This document shows positions 1 to 8,773 of a stretch of 64,000 bases of DNA, piece after piece. Within the stretch, counting starts at the first letter, position 1. Every line of letters starts with the position of its first letter. The notes beneath the pieces are model-generated. The model saw nothing but the letters and a program-made list of their open reading frames with translations, did no database searches and was not told the DNA's origin. This DNA comes from Sebaldella sp. S0638 (GTDB lineage: Bacteria > Fusobacteriota > Fusobacteriia > Fusobacteriales > Leptotrichiaceae): contig NZ_JAMZGM010000004.1 of the NCBI RefSeq assembly GCF_024158605.1, positions 51,900-115,899 of the forward strand, written 5' to 3'. The position numbers and the translations under genes are program-made.

Positions 1-651
1 TACAAAGAGAGCGGTTTTCAAAAGGGAGAAAAAAACTGGTTTAATGATCACTTTGTTTCAGCGGAAAGAGTAAAATTTGACTTATTTAGAAAATATAACT
101 GTATAGCAGCCGCAGGAGACCGACATCTTGCAGAATTCGTGCCAAATGACTGGTATCTTCAAGATAATGAAAAGTGGATGTTTAAGATGACACTTGTAGA
201 CTGGAGAATATCAAACAGAAAAGAATTAATAAAAGAAACAGAAGATCTTTTGAGCGGCAAGAAAGAGTTTGAGAAAAAAGAAGATTCAGGAGAAGATTTT
301 GTGAGACAGATAAAAGGGATACTGGGACTAAAGGATGCAGTGACAAATATAAATATGCCGAATCACGGACAGGTGGAAAATATAGAAAAAGGAGCAGTAG
401 TAGAAACAAATGCCTTTTTCACTACAAATTATGTGAGTCCTATAATGGCAGGCAAGGTAGATGATAAAATACTGGAACTGATGAAACCGCATGTTGAAAA
501 TCAGGGTCTAATAGTAAAAGCCTGTCTGAACAGAGATAAAGAGATGCTTTATAAAGCATTTAGAAATGATCCTCAGGGAGCTTCGCTCAAAGAGGAAGAT
601 GCAAAGACACTGTTTGCTGAAATGCTTGAAGCTTTGGAAAAATTTAACTAG
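1..651 (+). CDS. Glycoside hydrolase family 4 enzyme, 3' part (alpha-galacturonidase / alpha-galactosidase type)
   Basis: The frame is open from the first base of the window, so the gene is cut at its 5' end and only the C-terminal 216 residues are seen. The segment GDRHLAEFVPNDWYL and a later N-hG-x-V-x-N-I-x-x-G-A-V-V-E-T stretch are typical of the C-terminal half of GH4 enzymes, which cleave glycosides by an NAD+- and Mn2+-dependent redox mechanism. The GH4 family includes alpha-galactosidases (MelA) and alpha-galacturonidases (LplD). The neighbours (GH105, GH28, uxaB) favour a galacturonate-containing substrate, but that is inference because the cofactor-binding N-terminus lies outside the window. 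There is no sign of secretion in the visible part; family members are cytoplasmic. Confidence 0.8.
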   Translation, partial: YKESGFQKGEKNWFNDHFVSAERVKFDLFRKYNCIAAAGDRHLAEFVPNDWYLQDNEKWMFKMTLVDWRISNRKELIKETEDLLSGKKEFEKKEDSGEDFVRQIKGILGLKDAVTNINMPNHGQVENIEKGAVVETNAFFTTNYVSPIMAGKVDDKILELMKPHVENQGLIVKACLNRDKEMLYKAFRNDPQGASLKEEDAKTLFAEMLEALEKFN

Positions 652-1052
652 ATTTTCGGTTTTTGAAAGCAGAATAAGATAAGGTGTCAGGAAAATTTTT
701 CGGAATTATCACATTTTCTATAAGGGATATCACCCGTTTATATAGAAAAAACTCATATTTCTCAAGTTATAAAGTTTGTAAATACCCAAATTTAAAAATT
801 ATATTTATTTGAGTATTAATTGCCATATTTCAAAATTTGGGTATTGCAACTTTTTACGGCAGTATGGTTTTTTTAATAAAATTATGTGAAAAATAATATG
901 TTTATTACTTATAAATTCTGTACATAATTTTATCAATTTAATCCTAAAGCCTCATGTGACAATTATTGGTATATATAAAGGCAAAATGAAATGTCTGAGG
1001 TTATACGGAAATTTTTAGGGAATATATATGAAAAATATAGAAGGAGCTGAAA
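652..1052. other. Intergenic region upstream of the GH105 operon
   Basis: This 401-base AT-rich stretch has no convincing gene. It contains three copies of an 11-mer (AATACYCAAAT) between 781 and 845, described separately, and the ribosome binding site AGAAGGAG just before the GH105 start. I could not pick a single convincing -35/-10 pair. No clear T-tailed terminator for the upstream GH4 gene was seen. Confidence 0.6.
781..845. promoter_or_regulatory. Candidate operator: three AATACYCAAAT half-sites
   Basis: AATACCCAAATTT at 781-793 and its exact reverse complement at 833-845 form a perfect 13-bp inverted repeat with a 39-nt gap. A one-mismatch copy (ATTTGAGTATT) lies between them at 807-817, in the same orientation as the right arm and 28 bp from it. 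No T-run follows, so a terminator is unlikely. A regulator binding site for the pectin operon is the best reading; the regulator is not identified. Confidence 0.5.
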
Positions 1053-2141
1053 ATGTTAGAAAATTTTGTTAGGCAGATAATGGAAGATTTCAGTTTTTAT
1101 AAAGAAAGCTGGAATTATGAAGACGGCTGCATATATACAGGAATTATGGATATGTATAATGCAACCGGTGATGAAAAGTATTATGATTTTGTTTTCGGAA
1201 ATATAGAAAAATGGATTGGTGCAGACGGGAAAATAAAAAATTACGAAATTTCCGAATATAATATTGATAATTTGAATTCAGGAAAGGTACTGTTTCCTAT
1301 ATATGAAAAGACAAAAGAGGGGAGATATGAAACTGCAATAAAAGAGCTTTATGAACAGGTAAAAACACATCCGAGAACGCTTGAGCAGAATTTCTGGCAT
1401 AAAAATATATATCCTAATCAGGTGTGGCTGGACGGGCTGTATATGGCACTGCCGTTTTATCTGGAATATGAGAATATTTTTGATAACAGAAAGAATTACG
1501 ACGATATATACAATCAGATATTAAATGTGGAGAAACACATGAAAGATGATAAAACAGGTCTTTACTATCATGGATATGACGAATCAAAAAAAGAAAGATG
1601 GTCAGACGAAAAAACAGGTCTTTCACAAAATTTCTGGTCAAGAGCAATGGGCTGGTATGTAATGGCGCTGGTAGATGTACTTGAAATAACTGATGATAAA
1701 TATGAAAAAAAAGAAAAGGTAAAGGAGGTATTCAAAAAAGCTGTAGATGCACTTTTGAACTTTCAGGATAAAGAAAACGGAATGTGGTATCAGGTAATAA
1801 ACAAGGGCGATAATCCTAAAAATTATGCAGAAACTTCAGGGACGCTGATGATAGCTTATTCTATACTCAAAGGGTGTCGTCTGGGTATCTTGGACAAGGC
1901 ATATGAAGAATCTGGAAGCAGAGCGTTTAACGGAACTGTAAAAAAATATCTTTCGGAAAAAGACGGGAAAATAACTCTGGGAGGCATATGCGGAGTAGCA
2001 GGACTGGGAAATACGCCTTACAGAGACGGAAGTGAGGAATATTATTATTCTGAGAGACTTATATCAAATGATGCCAAAGGAACAGGACCGTTTCTTATGG
2101 CTTACAGCGAAATAATTCAGAATCAGGGAAAAACAAAATAA
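1053..2141 (+). CDS. GH105 unsaturated rhamnogalacturonyl / galacturonyl hydrolase (YteR/RhiN-like)
   Basis: This 362-residue protein has the length and the aromatic (alpha/alpha)6-barrel signature of GH105. Visible features are NYEDGC near residue 21, WLDGLYMALPF with Asp127 at the position of the catalytic Asp of YteR, and WSRAMGWYVMAL further on. GH105 enzymes hydrate and release the unsaturated galacturonyl residue left at the non-reducing end by pectate or rhamnogalacturonan lyases. There is no signal peptide, so it should act in the cytosol on imported oligosaccharides. The start is supported by AGAAGGAG 7 nt upstream. It is the first gene of a run that continues with an importer, GH28 and uxaB. 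Confidence 0.9.
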   Translation: MLENFVRQIMEDFSFYKESWNYEDGCIYTGIMDMYNATGDEKYYDFVFGNIEKWIGADGKIKNYEISEYNIDNLNSGKVLFPIYEKTKEGRYETAIKELYEQVKTHPRTLEQNFWHKNIYPNQVWLDGLYMALPFYLEYENIFDNRKNYDDIYNQILNVEKHMKDDKTGLYYHGYDESKKERWSDEKTGLSQNFWSRAMGWYVMALVDVLEITDDKYEKKEKVKEVFKKAVDALLNFQDKENGMWYQVINKGDNPKNYAETSGTLMIAYSILKGCRLGILDKAYEESGSRAFNGTVKKYLSEKDGKITLGGICGVAGLGNTPYRDGSEEYYYSERLISNDAKGTGPFLMAYSEIIQNQGKTK

Positions 2142-2190
2142 ATTGTAACCTAAAAAATAAATCTAAGAAAATAAAATTCAGGAGGAAAAT

Positions 2191-3492
2191 ATGAAAAAAA
2201 TATTTATGTTGTTAATGACATTTTTATTAGTGATAAGCTGCGGCGGAGATAAAAAATCAGGGGGAGACGCAGGAGGAGACGGAAAAGAAATTACACTCCG
2301 ATTTTCATGGTGGGGCGGAGATGAAAGACATGAAAAGACGCTTCAGGTAATAAAACTTTTTGAGGAAAAGAATCCGGGAGTAAAAATTAAGGCTGAATAT
2401 TCAGGATGGGCAGGACATTATGAGAAAATAACTACTCAGATGGCCGGAGGAACAGCAGCGGATATTATGCAGGTAAATCATAACTGGCTGGATGCTTTTT
2501 CTAAAGACGGAAACGGATATTACGACTTAAATCAGGCAGCTGATCTGTTACACTTAGATAACTACACAAAAGAAGAACTGGCAAAAACTACAATAGACGG
2601 AAAATTAAATGCTGTTCCCGTGGGAATTACTGCAAAAGAATTTTATTATAATTCTAACACATTTCAAAAAGCCGGACTTGAAATTCCAAAAACTTGGGAC
2701 GAGCTTTTTAACGCAGGAAAAGTATTTAAAGAAAAATTAGGGGATGACTATTATCCAATGCAGGCAAATGCAGAGTATGCATTTCAGATGATGCTTTATT
2801 ATCTGGAACAGAAAACAGGAAAACCTTTTATTAACGATCAGAAACAGATCAACTATACAGAAGAAGAACTTGCAGACGGTATGAAGTTTTTTGAGAGACT
2901 TGTAAGCGAGCATGTATTAGTTCCGTTACCTGTGAAATTATCAGCGGGAAATGTACCTTTGAATGAAGATGTAAACTGGATAAAAGGTAAATATGCAGGA
3001 GTTTATGAGTGGGACAGTTCTGTGGAAAAATATCAGGGAACTCTTGAAGAGGGTCAGCAGTTAGTAGTAGGGGAATTTCCTACCCTTAACGGAGCAGCTA
3101 AAGAAAATGCAGCTTTAGTAAAAGTTTCACTGGCTTTTGCAATAAATAAGAAAACAAAAAATCCTGAAATGGCGGCAAAATTCATCGACTTTATGCTTAA
3201 TGACCCGGAAGCAGTGGAAATATTAGGGCTTTCAAGAGGGATACCTTCGAGCAAGGCAGCACAGGATGTGTTAAAAAGCAAAGATATGTTGAAAGGACTT
3301 TCATATGAAGGATACTTAAAAATGCAGGCAAGTCAGGGATTCGGACTTTCTACACTTGTAGAGCACAGCAAATTTAAGGAACTTTATAATTCTACATTTG
3401 AAGAATTAGGATATGGAAAAATAACTGCAGAACAGGCAGCAAAAAGATTATTAACTGACGGAAATGATATATTGGCCAGCATAACAAGATAG
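2191..3492 (+). CDS. ABC sugar importer, solute-binding lipoprotein (TogB-like, oligogalacturonide type)
   Basis: The 433-residue protein starts with a lipoprotein signal whose lipobox ends in ISCGG (Cys17), so it is anchored at the outer face of the inner membrane. A family 1 extracellular solute-binding fold follows. The segment ADIMQVNHNWL and the nearby phrase about a final YYDLNQ resemble TogB, the oligogalacturonide-binding protein of pectinolytic enterobacteria; this is recalled similarity, not a search result. The start has RBS AGGAGG. It is followed by a hairpin at 3505-3540 and then by the two permease genes. Location inside the GH105-GH28-uxaB run supports an uronate-oligosaccharide ligand. 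Confidence 0.87.
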   Translation: MKKIFMLLMTFLLVISCGGDKKSGGDAGGDGKEITLRFSWWGGDERHEKTLQVIKLFEEKNPGVKIKAEYSGWAGHYEKITTQMAGGTAADIMQVNHNWLDAFSKDGNGYYDLNQAADLLHLDNYTKEELAKTTIDGKLNAVPVGITAKEFYYNSNTFQKAGLEIPKTWDELFNAGKVFKEKLGDDYYPMQANAEYAFQMMLYYLEQKTGKPFINDQKQINYTEEELADGMKFFERLVSEHVLVPLPVKLSAGNVPLNEDVNWIKGKYAGVYEWDSSVEKYQGTLEEGQQLVVGEFPTLNGAAKENAALVKVSLAFAINKKTKNPEMAAKFIDFMLNDPEAVEILGLSRGIPSSKAAQDVLKSKDMLKGLSYEGYLKMQASQGFGLSTLVEHSKFKELYNSTFEELGYGKITAEQAAKRLLTDGNDILASITR

Positions 3493-3504
3493 AATGGCAG
3501 AAGT

Positions 3505-3540
3505 ATACAGGAAAGTCTGTAACTCAAGACTTTCCTGTAT
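3505..3540 (+). other. Intercistronic hairpin after the binding-protein gene
   Basis: A perfect 14-bp inverted repeat (ATACAGGAAAGTCT at 3505-3518, complement at 3527-3540) encloses an 8-nt loop. It is followed by A-rich sequence rather than a T-run, so it is probably not a full terminator. Such hairpins between a binding-protein gene and its permeases commonly stabilise the upstream message and give an excess of binding protein. Confidence 0.7.
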
Positions 3541-3579
3541 AAAAAATTAATAAAGCTATATAAAGAGAGGTGAAATAAG

Positions 3580-4461
3580 ATGAAACTAACCAAAAAACAG
3601 ATGGGAATGATCTACCTGACACCTTGGATTATCGGTATTTTGGTATTTAAGCTGGTTCCGTTTGTATCGACGCTGGTCTTGAGTTTTGCAGATTACGACC
3701 TTATAACTGCGCCAAGATTTATTGGGTTTCAAAATTATATAAAGATTTTTACACAGGATAAAAAGTTTCTTGCATCATTAATTGTTACATTTAAGTATGT
3801 GTTTTTAACAGTTCCTATAAAACTTGCTTTTGCGCTATTTATAGCATATATACTGAATTTTAAGCTAAAAGGGGTAAACTTTTTCAGAACAGCTTATTAT
3901 ATTCCTTCTATACTGGGAGGAAATGTAGCTATTGCGGTTTTATGGAGATTTTTATTTGCAGATACGGGGTTAATGAATGTTTTGACAACAAAAATAGGAC
4001 TTGGGACTATAAGCTGGCTTGGTGATCCGTCAACGGCACTGTTTACACTTACATTACTGAGAGTGTGGCAGTTTGGTTCTGCAATGGTTATATTTCTTGC
4101 GGCACTGAAAAATATACCGGAAACGCTTTATGAAGCTGCACAGATAGACGGGGCATCAAAAATGAAAATGTTCTTTAGTATAACAATACCGCTTTTGACA
4201 CCAGTAATATTCTTTAACTTTATTATGCAGCTGGTACAGGCATTCCAGGAATTTAACGGGCCTTACATTATTACAAACGGCGGACCGCTGAATTCGACAT
4301 ACCTGTATTCACTGCTTATATATGACAATTCATTCAAATACTTCAGTATGGGTTATGGAAGTGCGCTTTCATGGATATTATTCGTAATTATTCTTATATT
4401 TACTGCACTTACATTTAAGACTTCAAAACACTGGGTGTATTATTCAGACGGGGAGGCATAA
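3580..4461 (+). CDS. ABC sugar importer permease, MalF/TogM-like
   Basis: This 293-residue integral membrane protein has about six hydrophobic helices and the permease EAA loop (YEAAQIDGAS near residues 186-195) that docks on the ATPase. It begins with LTPWIIG, typical of the MalF-like half of CUT1 sugar importers. RBS GAGAGGTGA precedes the start. The stop is one base from the next permease start, so the two are translated together. No ATPase gene is present in the cluster; the importer probably uses a shared MsmK-like ATPase encoded elsewhere. Confidence 0.88.
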   Translation: MKLTKKQMGMIYLTPWIIGILVFKLVPFVSTLVLSFADYDLITAPRFIGFQNYIKIFTQDKKFLASLIVTFKYVFLTVPIKLAFALFIAYILNFKLKGVNFFRTAYYIPSILGGNVAIAVLWRFLFADTGLMNVLTTKIGLGTISWLGDPSTALFTLTLLRVWQFGSAMVIFLAALKNIPETLYEAAQIDGASKMKMFFSITIPLLTPVIFFNFIMQLVQAFQEFNGPYIITNGGPLNSTYLYSLLIYDNSFKYFSMGYGSALSWILFVIILIFTALTFKTSKHWVYYSDGEA

Positions 4462-4462
4462 C

Positions 4463-5368
4463 ATGAATGAAAATATCGTTATAGATAAAGATGTAATGGA
4501 AATGAACGAAAAAAGACTGAAAAAAATGAAAATGAAAAACAGCATAAATTCGGCTCTAAGATATTTTGTCCTTATAATAGTAGGATTTATAATGCTTTAT
4601 CCTCTTTTATGGATGATTGGTTCATCTTTTAAGACCAATGCGGAAATTTTCAGTTCTGTAGGTTTTATTCCAAAATCTTTTAACTTTGATAACTATGCAA
4701 AAGGATGGGCGACTTCGACAGAATATAGTTTTACCACATATTTTATAAATACTTTTAAGATACTTGTTCCAAAAGTTTTCTTTACTATAATTTCCACTGT
4801 TATTACAGCATATGCATTCGCAAGGTTCAAAATTCCCGGAAAAAAAATACTTTTCGGAATATTAATAGGAACATTGCTTCTGCCTGAAATAGTAGTAAGA
4901 ATACCTCAGTATCTGATATATAAACAGTTTGGCTGGCTGGATACTTATCTGCCTCTGATAGTACCTTCGGCATTTGGGGTGGATGCATTCTTCGTATTTA
5001 TGCTTGTGCAGTTTTTCAGAGGAATACCTAAAGATCTGGAAGAAGCAGCGGAGATAGACGGATGTAATACTTTTCAGACTTTGATTTATGTGTTGGTTCC
5101 TGTTTTGAAACCGGCAATAATATCAGTGGCATTATTTCAGTTTATGTGGACAATGAATGATTTTATGAGTCCTTTGATATATCTGTCCAGTGTAGAAAAA
5201 TATCCTGTTTCCATAGCACTGAAAATATCAATGGATGCAAGTGCCGCAGTGGAATGGAATAAAATTCTTGCAATGTCTGTAATTGTATTGCTGCCTTCGC
5301 TAATAATCTTCTTCTTTGCGCAAAAATACTTTGTTGACGGTGTATCTTCAAGCGGACTGAAAGAATAA
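4463..5368 (+). CDS. ABC sugar importer permease, MalG/TogN-like
   Basis: A 301-residue membrane protein with a charged cytoplasmic N-terminus (residues 1-30), about six membrane spans and the EAA loop EEAAEIDGCN. It ends in VDGVSSSGLKE, the conserved C-terminus of MalG-like CUT1 permeases. RBS GGGGAGG overlaps the end of the preceding permease gene, giving tight coupling. It partners the preceding permease to carry the oligosaccharide bound by the TogB-like lipoprotein. Confidence 0.88.
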   Translation: MNENIVIDKDVMEMNEKRLKKMKMKNSINSALRYFVLIIVGFIMLYPLLWMIGSSFKTNAEIFSSVGFIPKSFNFDNYAKGWATSTEYSFTTYFINTFKILVPKVFFTIISTVITAYAFARFKIPGKKILFGILIGTLLLPEIVVRIPQYLIYKQFGWLDTYLPLIVPSAFGVDAFFVFMLVQFFRGIPKDLEEAAEIDGCNTFQTLIYVLVPVLKPAIISVALFQFMWTMNDFMSPLIYLSSVEKYPVSIALKISMDASAAVEWNKILAMSVIVLLPSLIIFFFAQKYFVDGVSSSGLKE

Positions 5369-5382
5369 GAAAGGAAGATAAA

Positions 5383-6921
5383 ATGGAAATAAAGCTGCTT
5401 TGTAAAACAGCAAAAACAATTACATTTCAGATAGTAAATGAAAAATGCTTTTATTCTGAAGAAAACACAGAAGTGTATGTAAACGGAAAGAAAGAATTTA
5501 TAACTTTGAAGAATATAAATACAGTTTATAATCTTACACCTGATAAAGATTATACTGTTTATGTGAAAAATTCTGACGGTGAAAGTAACAAACTGGAAGT
5601 AAAAACAGAATTTGCGGCTTTTATTCTGGATATCAGAGAGTTTGGAGCTGTAGGAGACGGAAAAACATTAAATACTTTTGCCATTCAGACAGCAATACAT
5701 TCTGCGCCTGATAATTCCGTAATAGAGATTCCCGAAGGGGATTATCTCACAGGGCCTGTTCTGCTGAAAAGCAATATAACTATTAATCTTGCCAAAAATG
5801 CAAGACTTACAGCGCTGAGAGACAGGGAAATGTATCCTATACTTCCCGCAAGTATTAACAGACCGGATAAAACTTTTTATCTGGGATCTTGGGAAGGAGA
5901 GCCGGCAGGTTGTTTTGCCAGTCTTTTTACAGGGGTAAGCGTAAGTAATATAAATATAACAGGTGAAGGAACTATTAACGGAAATGCAGATTATGAAACA
6001 TGGTGGAAAAATGCAAAAATAAAGAGAATATCGTGGCGTCCGAGAACCATATTTCTTACAGACTGCAATAATATAAATGTGGTGGGGGTAAATATAGAAA
6101 ATTCTCCTTCATGGACAGTACATCCGGTATTCTCATCCGATCTGGGATTTTTTGATCTGAGAATAAAAAATCCCAAAGATTCTCCGAATACAGACGGGAT
6201 TGATCCTGAATCATGCAGAAATGTCACTATAGCAGGAGTGAAATTTTCTGTGGGGGATGACTGTATAGCAATAAAGTCAGGGAAAGGGAAGATAGGGAGG
6301 GATATAGGAATTCCTTCGGAAAATATAAATATTGATAATTGTCACATGGAGTTTGGACATGGCGGTGTAGTCATAGGAAGCGAGATGTCCGGCGGAATAA
6401 AAAACGTAAATATAAGAAACTGTCTCTTTGAAAATACGGACAGGGGTCTGAGGATAAAGACCCGAAGGGGAAGAGGCGGTGTAATAGACGGGATTCATGC
6501 CCAAAATATAGTAATGGATAAAGTTCTGACTCCTTTTGTAATAAATGAGTTTTATTACTGCGACAGTGACGGAAAAGCAGAGTATGTATGGAGTAAGGAA
6601 AAAAAAGAAGTAACAGAAGAAACACCAGTTATAAAAAATATTACTTTTAAAAATATGGTATGTAAGAATTCGGAAGTGTGTGCAGGATTTATGTACGGAC
6701 TTCCCGAAAGTAAAATAGAGAGGGTTATGTTAGAGAATCTAACTATAGATTTTGCCGGTGATCCTAAAAAAGATATTCCGGCAATGATGGATTTTATTGA
6801 TCCGCAAAGTAGAGGGGGATTTTATTTCAATAATATAAAAGGACTTGAAATAAAAAACCTGATTGTGGAAAATGCAGAGGGTGAAGAAATAATCAGGAAT
6901 AATGTGGAAGAGTGCTTTTAG
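5383..6921 (+). CDS. GH28 polygalacturonase, cytoplasmic exo-type
   Basis: This 512-residue protein has an N-terminal Fn3-like beta domain (about residues 1-80) followed by a GH28 right-handed beta-helix that begins DIREFGAVGDGKT. The four GH28 signatures are all present: NTD (269-271), GDD (291-293, catalytic aspartates with D271), GHG (325-327) and RIK (357-359). There is no signal peptide, which fits intracellular exo-cleavage of imported galacturonate oligomers rather than attack on extracellular pectin. It starts 14 nt after the permease gene with RBS GAAAGGAAG. Exo action is inferred from location and from the N-terminal domain seen in bacterial exo-polygalacturonases. Confidence 0.92.
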   Translation: MEIKLLCKTAKTITFQIVNEKCFYSEENTEVYVNGKKEFITLKNINTVYNLTPDKDYTVYVKNSDGESNKLEVKTEFAAFILDIREFGAVGDGKTLNTFAIQTAIHSAPDNSVIEIPEGDYLTGPVLLKSNITINLAKNARLTALRDREMYPILPASINRPDKTFYLGSWEGEPAGCFASLFTGVSVSNINITGEGTINGNADYETWWKNAKIKRISWRPRTIFLTDCNNINVVGVNIENSPSWTVHPVFSSDLGFFDLRIKNPKDSPNTDGIDPESCRNVTIAGVKFSVGDDCIAIKSGKGKIGRDIGIPSENINIDNCHMEFGHGGVVIGSEMSGGIKNVNIRNCLFENTDRGLRIKTRRGRGGVIDGIHAQNIVMDKVLTPFVINEFYYCDSDGKAEYVWSKEKKEVTEETPVIKNITFKNMVCKNSEVCAGFMYGLPESKIERVMLENLTIDFAGDPKKDIPAMMDFIDPQSRGGFYFNNIKGLEIKNLIVENAEGEEIIRNNVEECF

Positions 6922-6963
6922 AAGGTAAAATTTTGTTATGAAATTGGAGAGGAGAGAGTTTTT

Positions 6964-8373
6964 TTGGAAAGAACCAGAAGATATCCCGAAAAAATAATTC
7001 AGTTTGGAGAAGGAAATTTTTTAAGATGTTTTGTTGATTGGCAGATAGACATATTAAATGAAAAAACTGATTTTAATTCAGGTGTTACAATTATAAGACC
7101 TATTGATTATGACAGTGTTCCGCTGCTTGATACACAGGACGGTCTGTATACTGCTGTTATACGCGGAATAAATGAAAACGGAGAGGCAGTGAAGGATTAC
7201 AGGCTTGTTCAGTCAGTAAACAGAGAAATTCCTGTTTATAAGGAGTTTGATAAATATCTGAAACTTGCTGAAAATCCTGAAATAAGATGGATTATATCAA
7301 ATACTACCGAAGCCGGGATTGTATTTGACGAAAATGATAAATATGATGACAGACCGCAGAGTACGTTTCCGGGAAAACTTACAAGACTTCTGCATGAAAG
7401 ATATAAGTTTTTCAGCGGAAGTAAAGACAGCGGATTTATAATATTACCGTGTGAACTGATAGACTATAATGGTGAAATTCTTAAAGAAACTGTGATGAAG
7501 TATGCAGATATCTGGGGATTGGACAGCGGATTTAAGGAATGGCTCACAGAAGCAAATACATGGTGTTCTACACTGGTTGACAGAATAGTAACAGGTTATC
7601 CTTTTTCCGAAAAGGACGAACTGGAAAAAGAACTGGGATATAAAGATAATTTTATTACAACAGGGGAATATTTTTATCTGTTTGTAATACAGGGGCCAAA
7701 ATGGCTTGAAAAAGAATTGAAGCTGGATAAAGTCCCTATGAATATAAAAATAGTGGATGATATAAAACCATATAAATTAAGAAAAGTAGGGATACTGAAC
7801 GGTGCTCATACTTTGATGGTGCCTGTAGCTTATTTATACGGCCTTGATACAGTAAAAGACAGTATAGAGGACCCTGTTATAGGCAAATATGTAAAAGAGG
7901 CCATATTCGACGAAATAATCCCTGTACTCGATATGGAAGAAAAAGACCTTGTGGAATTTGCCGATTCTGTGATAGACAGATTTAGAAATCCCTATATAAA
8001 ACATATGCTGATGTCAATAGCATTGAATTCCATGAGTAAATACAAGTCGAGAATTCTTCCTCAGCTGCGGGAATATTATGAAAAGTATAATAAATTACCT
8101 GAAAAACTGGTATTTTCACTGGCGGCACTGATAAGATTCTATAAAGGTGTCAGAGGCGGAGAGAAAATTGAACTTAAAGATGATGCATATATCTTAGAAT
8201 TTTACAGTGAGTTATGGAAGGGTGACAATCACAATTATACTAGTATGGTAGAAAAGGTACTTAAGCTTGAAAAACTATGGGATGAAGACCTTACAAAAAT
8301 AAATGGTTTATTAAAATTGACATCTGAATATCTTAATAAAATAGATAATGAAGGCATAAAAAAATCATTGTAA
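6964..8373 (+). CDS. uxaB: Tagaturonate reductase (altronate oxidoreductase)
   Basis: The 469-residue protein matches the mannitol-dehydrogenase-like family of UxaB: QFGEGNFLR near the N-terminus (dinucleotide site), ISNTTEAGI, GKLTRLLHERY and NGAHTLMVPVAYLYG (active-site region). It reduces tagaturonate to altronate with NADH in the galacturonate branch. The start is TTG at 6964, preceded by the purine-rich GGAGAGGAGAG; no in-frame ATG or GTG lies close upstream. It closes the pectin operon 42 nt after GH28. The rest of the pathway (UxaC, UxaA, KDG kinase and aldolase) is not in the window. Confidence 0.92.
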   Translation: MERTRRYPEKIIQFGEGNFLRCFVDWQIDILNEKTDFNSGVTIIRPIDYDSVPLLDTQDGLYTAVIRGINENGEAVKDYRLVQSVNREIPVYKEFDKYLKLAENPEIRWIISNTTEAGIVFDENDKYDDRPQSTFPGKLTRLLHERYKFFSGSKDSGFIILPCELIDYNGEILKETVMKYADIWGLDSGFKEWLTEANTWCSTLVDRIVTGYPFSEKDELEKELGYKDNFITTGEYFYLFVIQGPKWLEKELKLDKVPMNIKIVDDIKPYKLRKVGILNGAHTLMVPVAYLYGLDTVKDSIEDPVIGKYVKEAIFDEIIPVLDMEEKDLVEFADSVIDRFRNPYIKHMLMSIALNSMSKYKSRILPQLREYYEKYNKLPEKLVFSLAALIRFYKGVRGGEKIELKDDAYILEFYSELWKGDNHNYTSMVEKVLKLEKLWDEDLTKINGLLKLTSEYLNKIDNEGIKKSL

Positions 8374-8773
8374 ATAGTAAAAAAACAATAACAACTATTT
8401 ACAAATGGAAAAAACGAGGTATAAAGTATTAATCTTATAATTTCAATATTTTTATACCTTGTAGGTTTTCATAAAAATAGATTGAATAATTAATCAAATG
8501 AACTGGAGTTTAATATTTTATTGGTTGGAACAAATTTTTGTTAAATATTGTGAGAAAATGTAAAAAATCGGTTTTTTACATATGGAAGTATCGATTTTTT
8601 GTAATTAATTTTTATAATATTAATGATTGTTTTTAAATTATTTTTATATTTTATTATTTATAAAAATAAAATTTGAAAATTATAATATTTTAGTTTTTAA
8701 TATTTAAAATTTATTGTTTTTGGAATGTTGGATTTTAAATATTTATATAAAAAAATATTTTTTGGAGGTTGTG
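8374..8773. other. Intergenic region and long leader of porin 1
   Basis: A very AT-rich 400-base stretch without a gene. It carries the porin promoter (8398-8425), an inverted repeat AGGTATAAA/TTTATACCT (8417-8425 and 8451-8459) spanning the -10 box, a TTGA-N8-TCAA palindrome (8482-8497), and TTTTATTGGTTG (8516-8527), which recurs upstream of porin 2. If the proposed promoter is used, the leader is about 340 nt. Confidence 0.5.
8398..8425 (+). promoter_or_regulatory. Promoter of porin 1
   Basis: TTTACA (8398-8403), a 16-bp spacer and TATAAA (8420-8425). The spacer segment AAAAACGAGG and the hexamers recur almost unchanged upstream of porin 2 at 9839-9866, which is the main support. Confidence 0.55.

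Noticed and set aside
3505-3540. Rho-independent terminator after the first binding-protein gene
   Set aside because: The stem is strong but is followed by A residues rather than T residues on the plus strand, so it is listed as an intercistronic hairpin.
8714-8773. Longer N-terminus of porin 1 starting at 8714
   Set aside because: It would place 20 extra residues before an otherwise ideal signal peptide and has no RBS, while TTGGAGG sits right before 8774.
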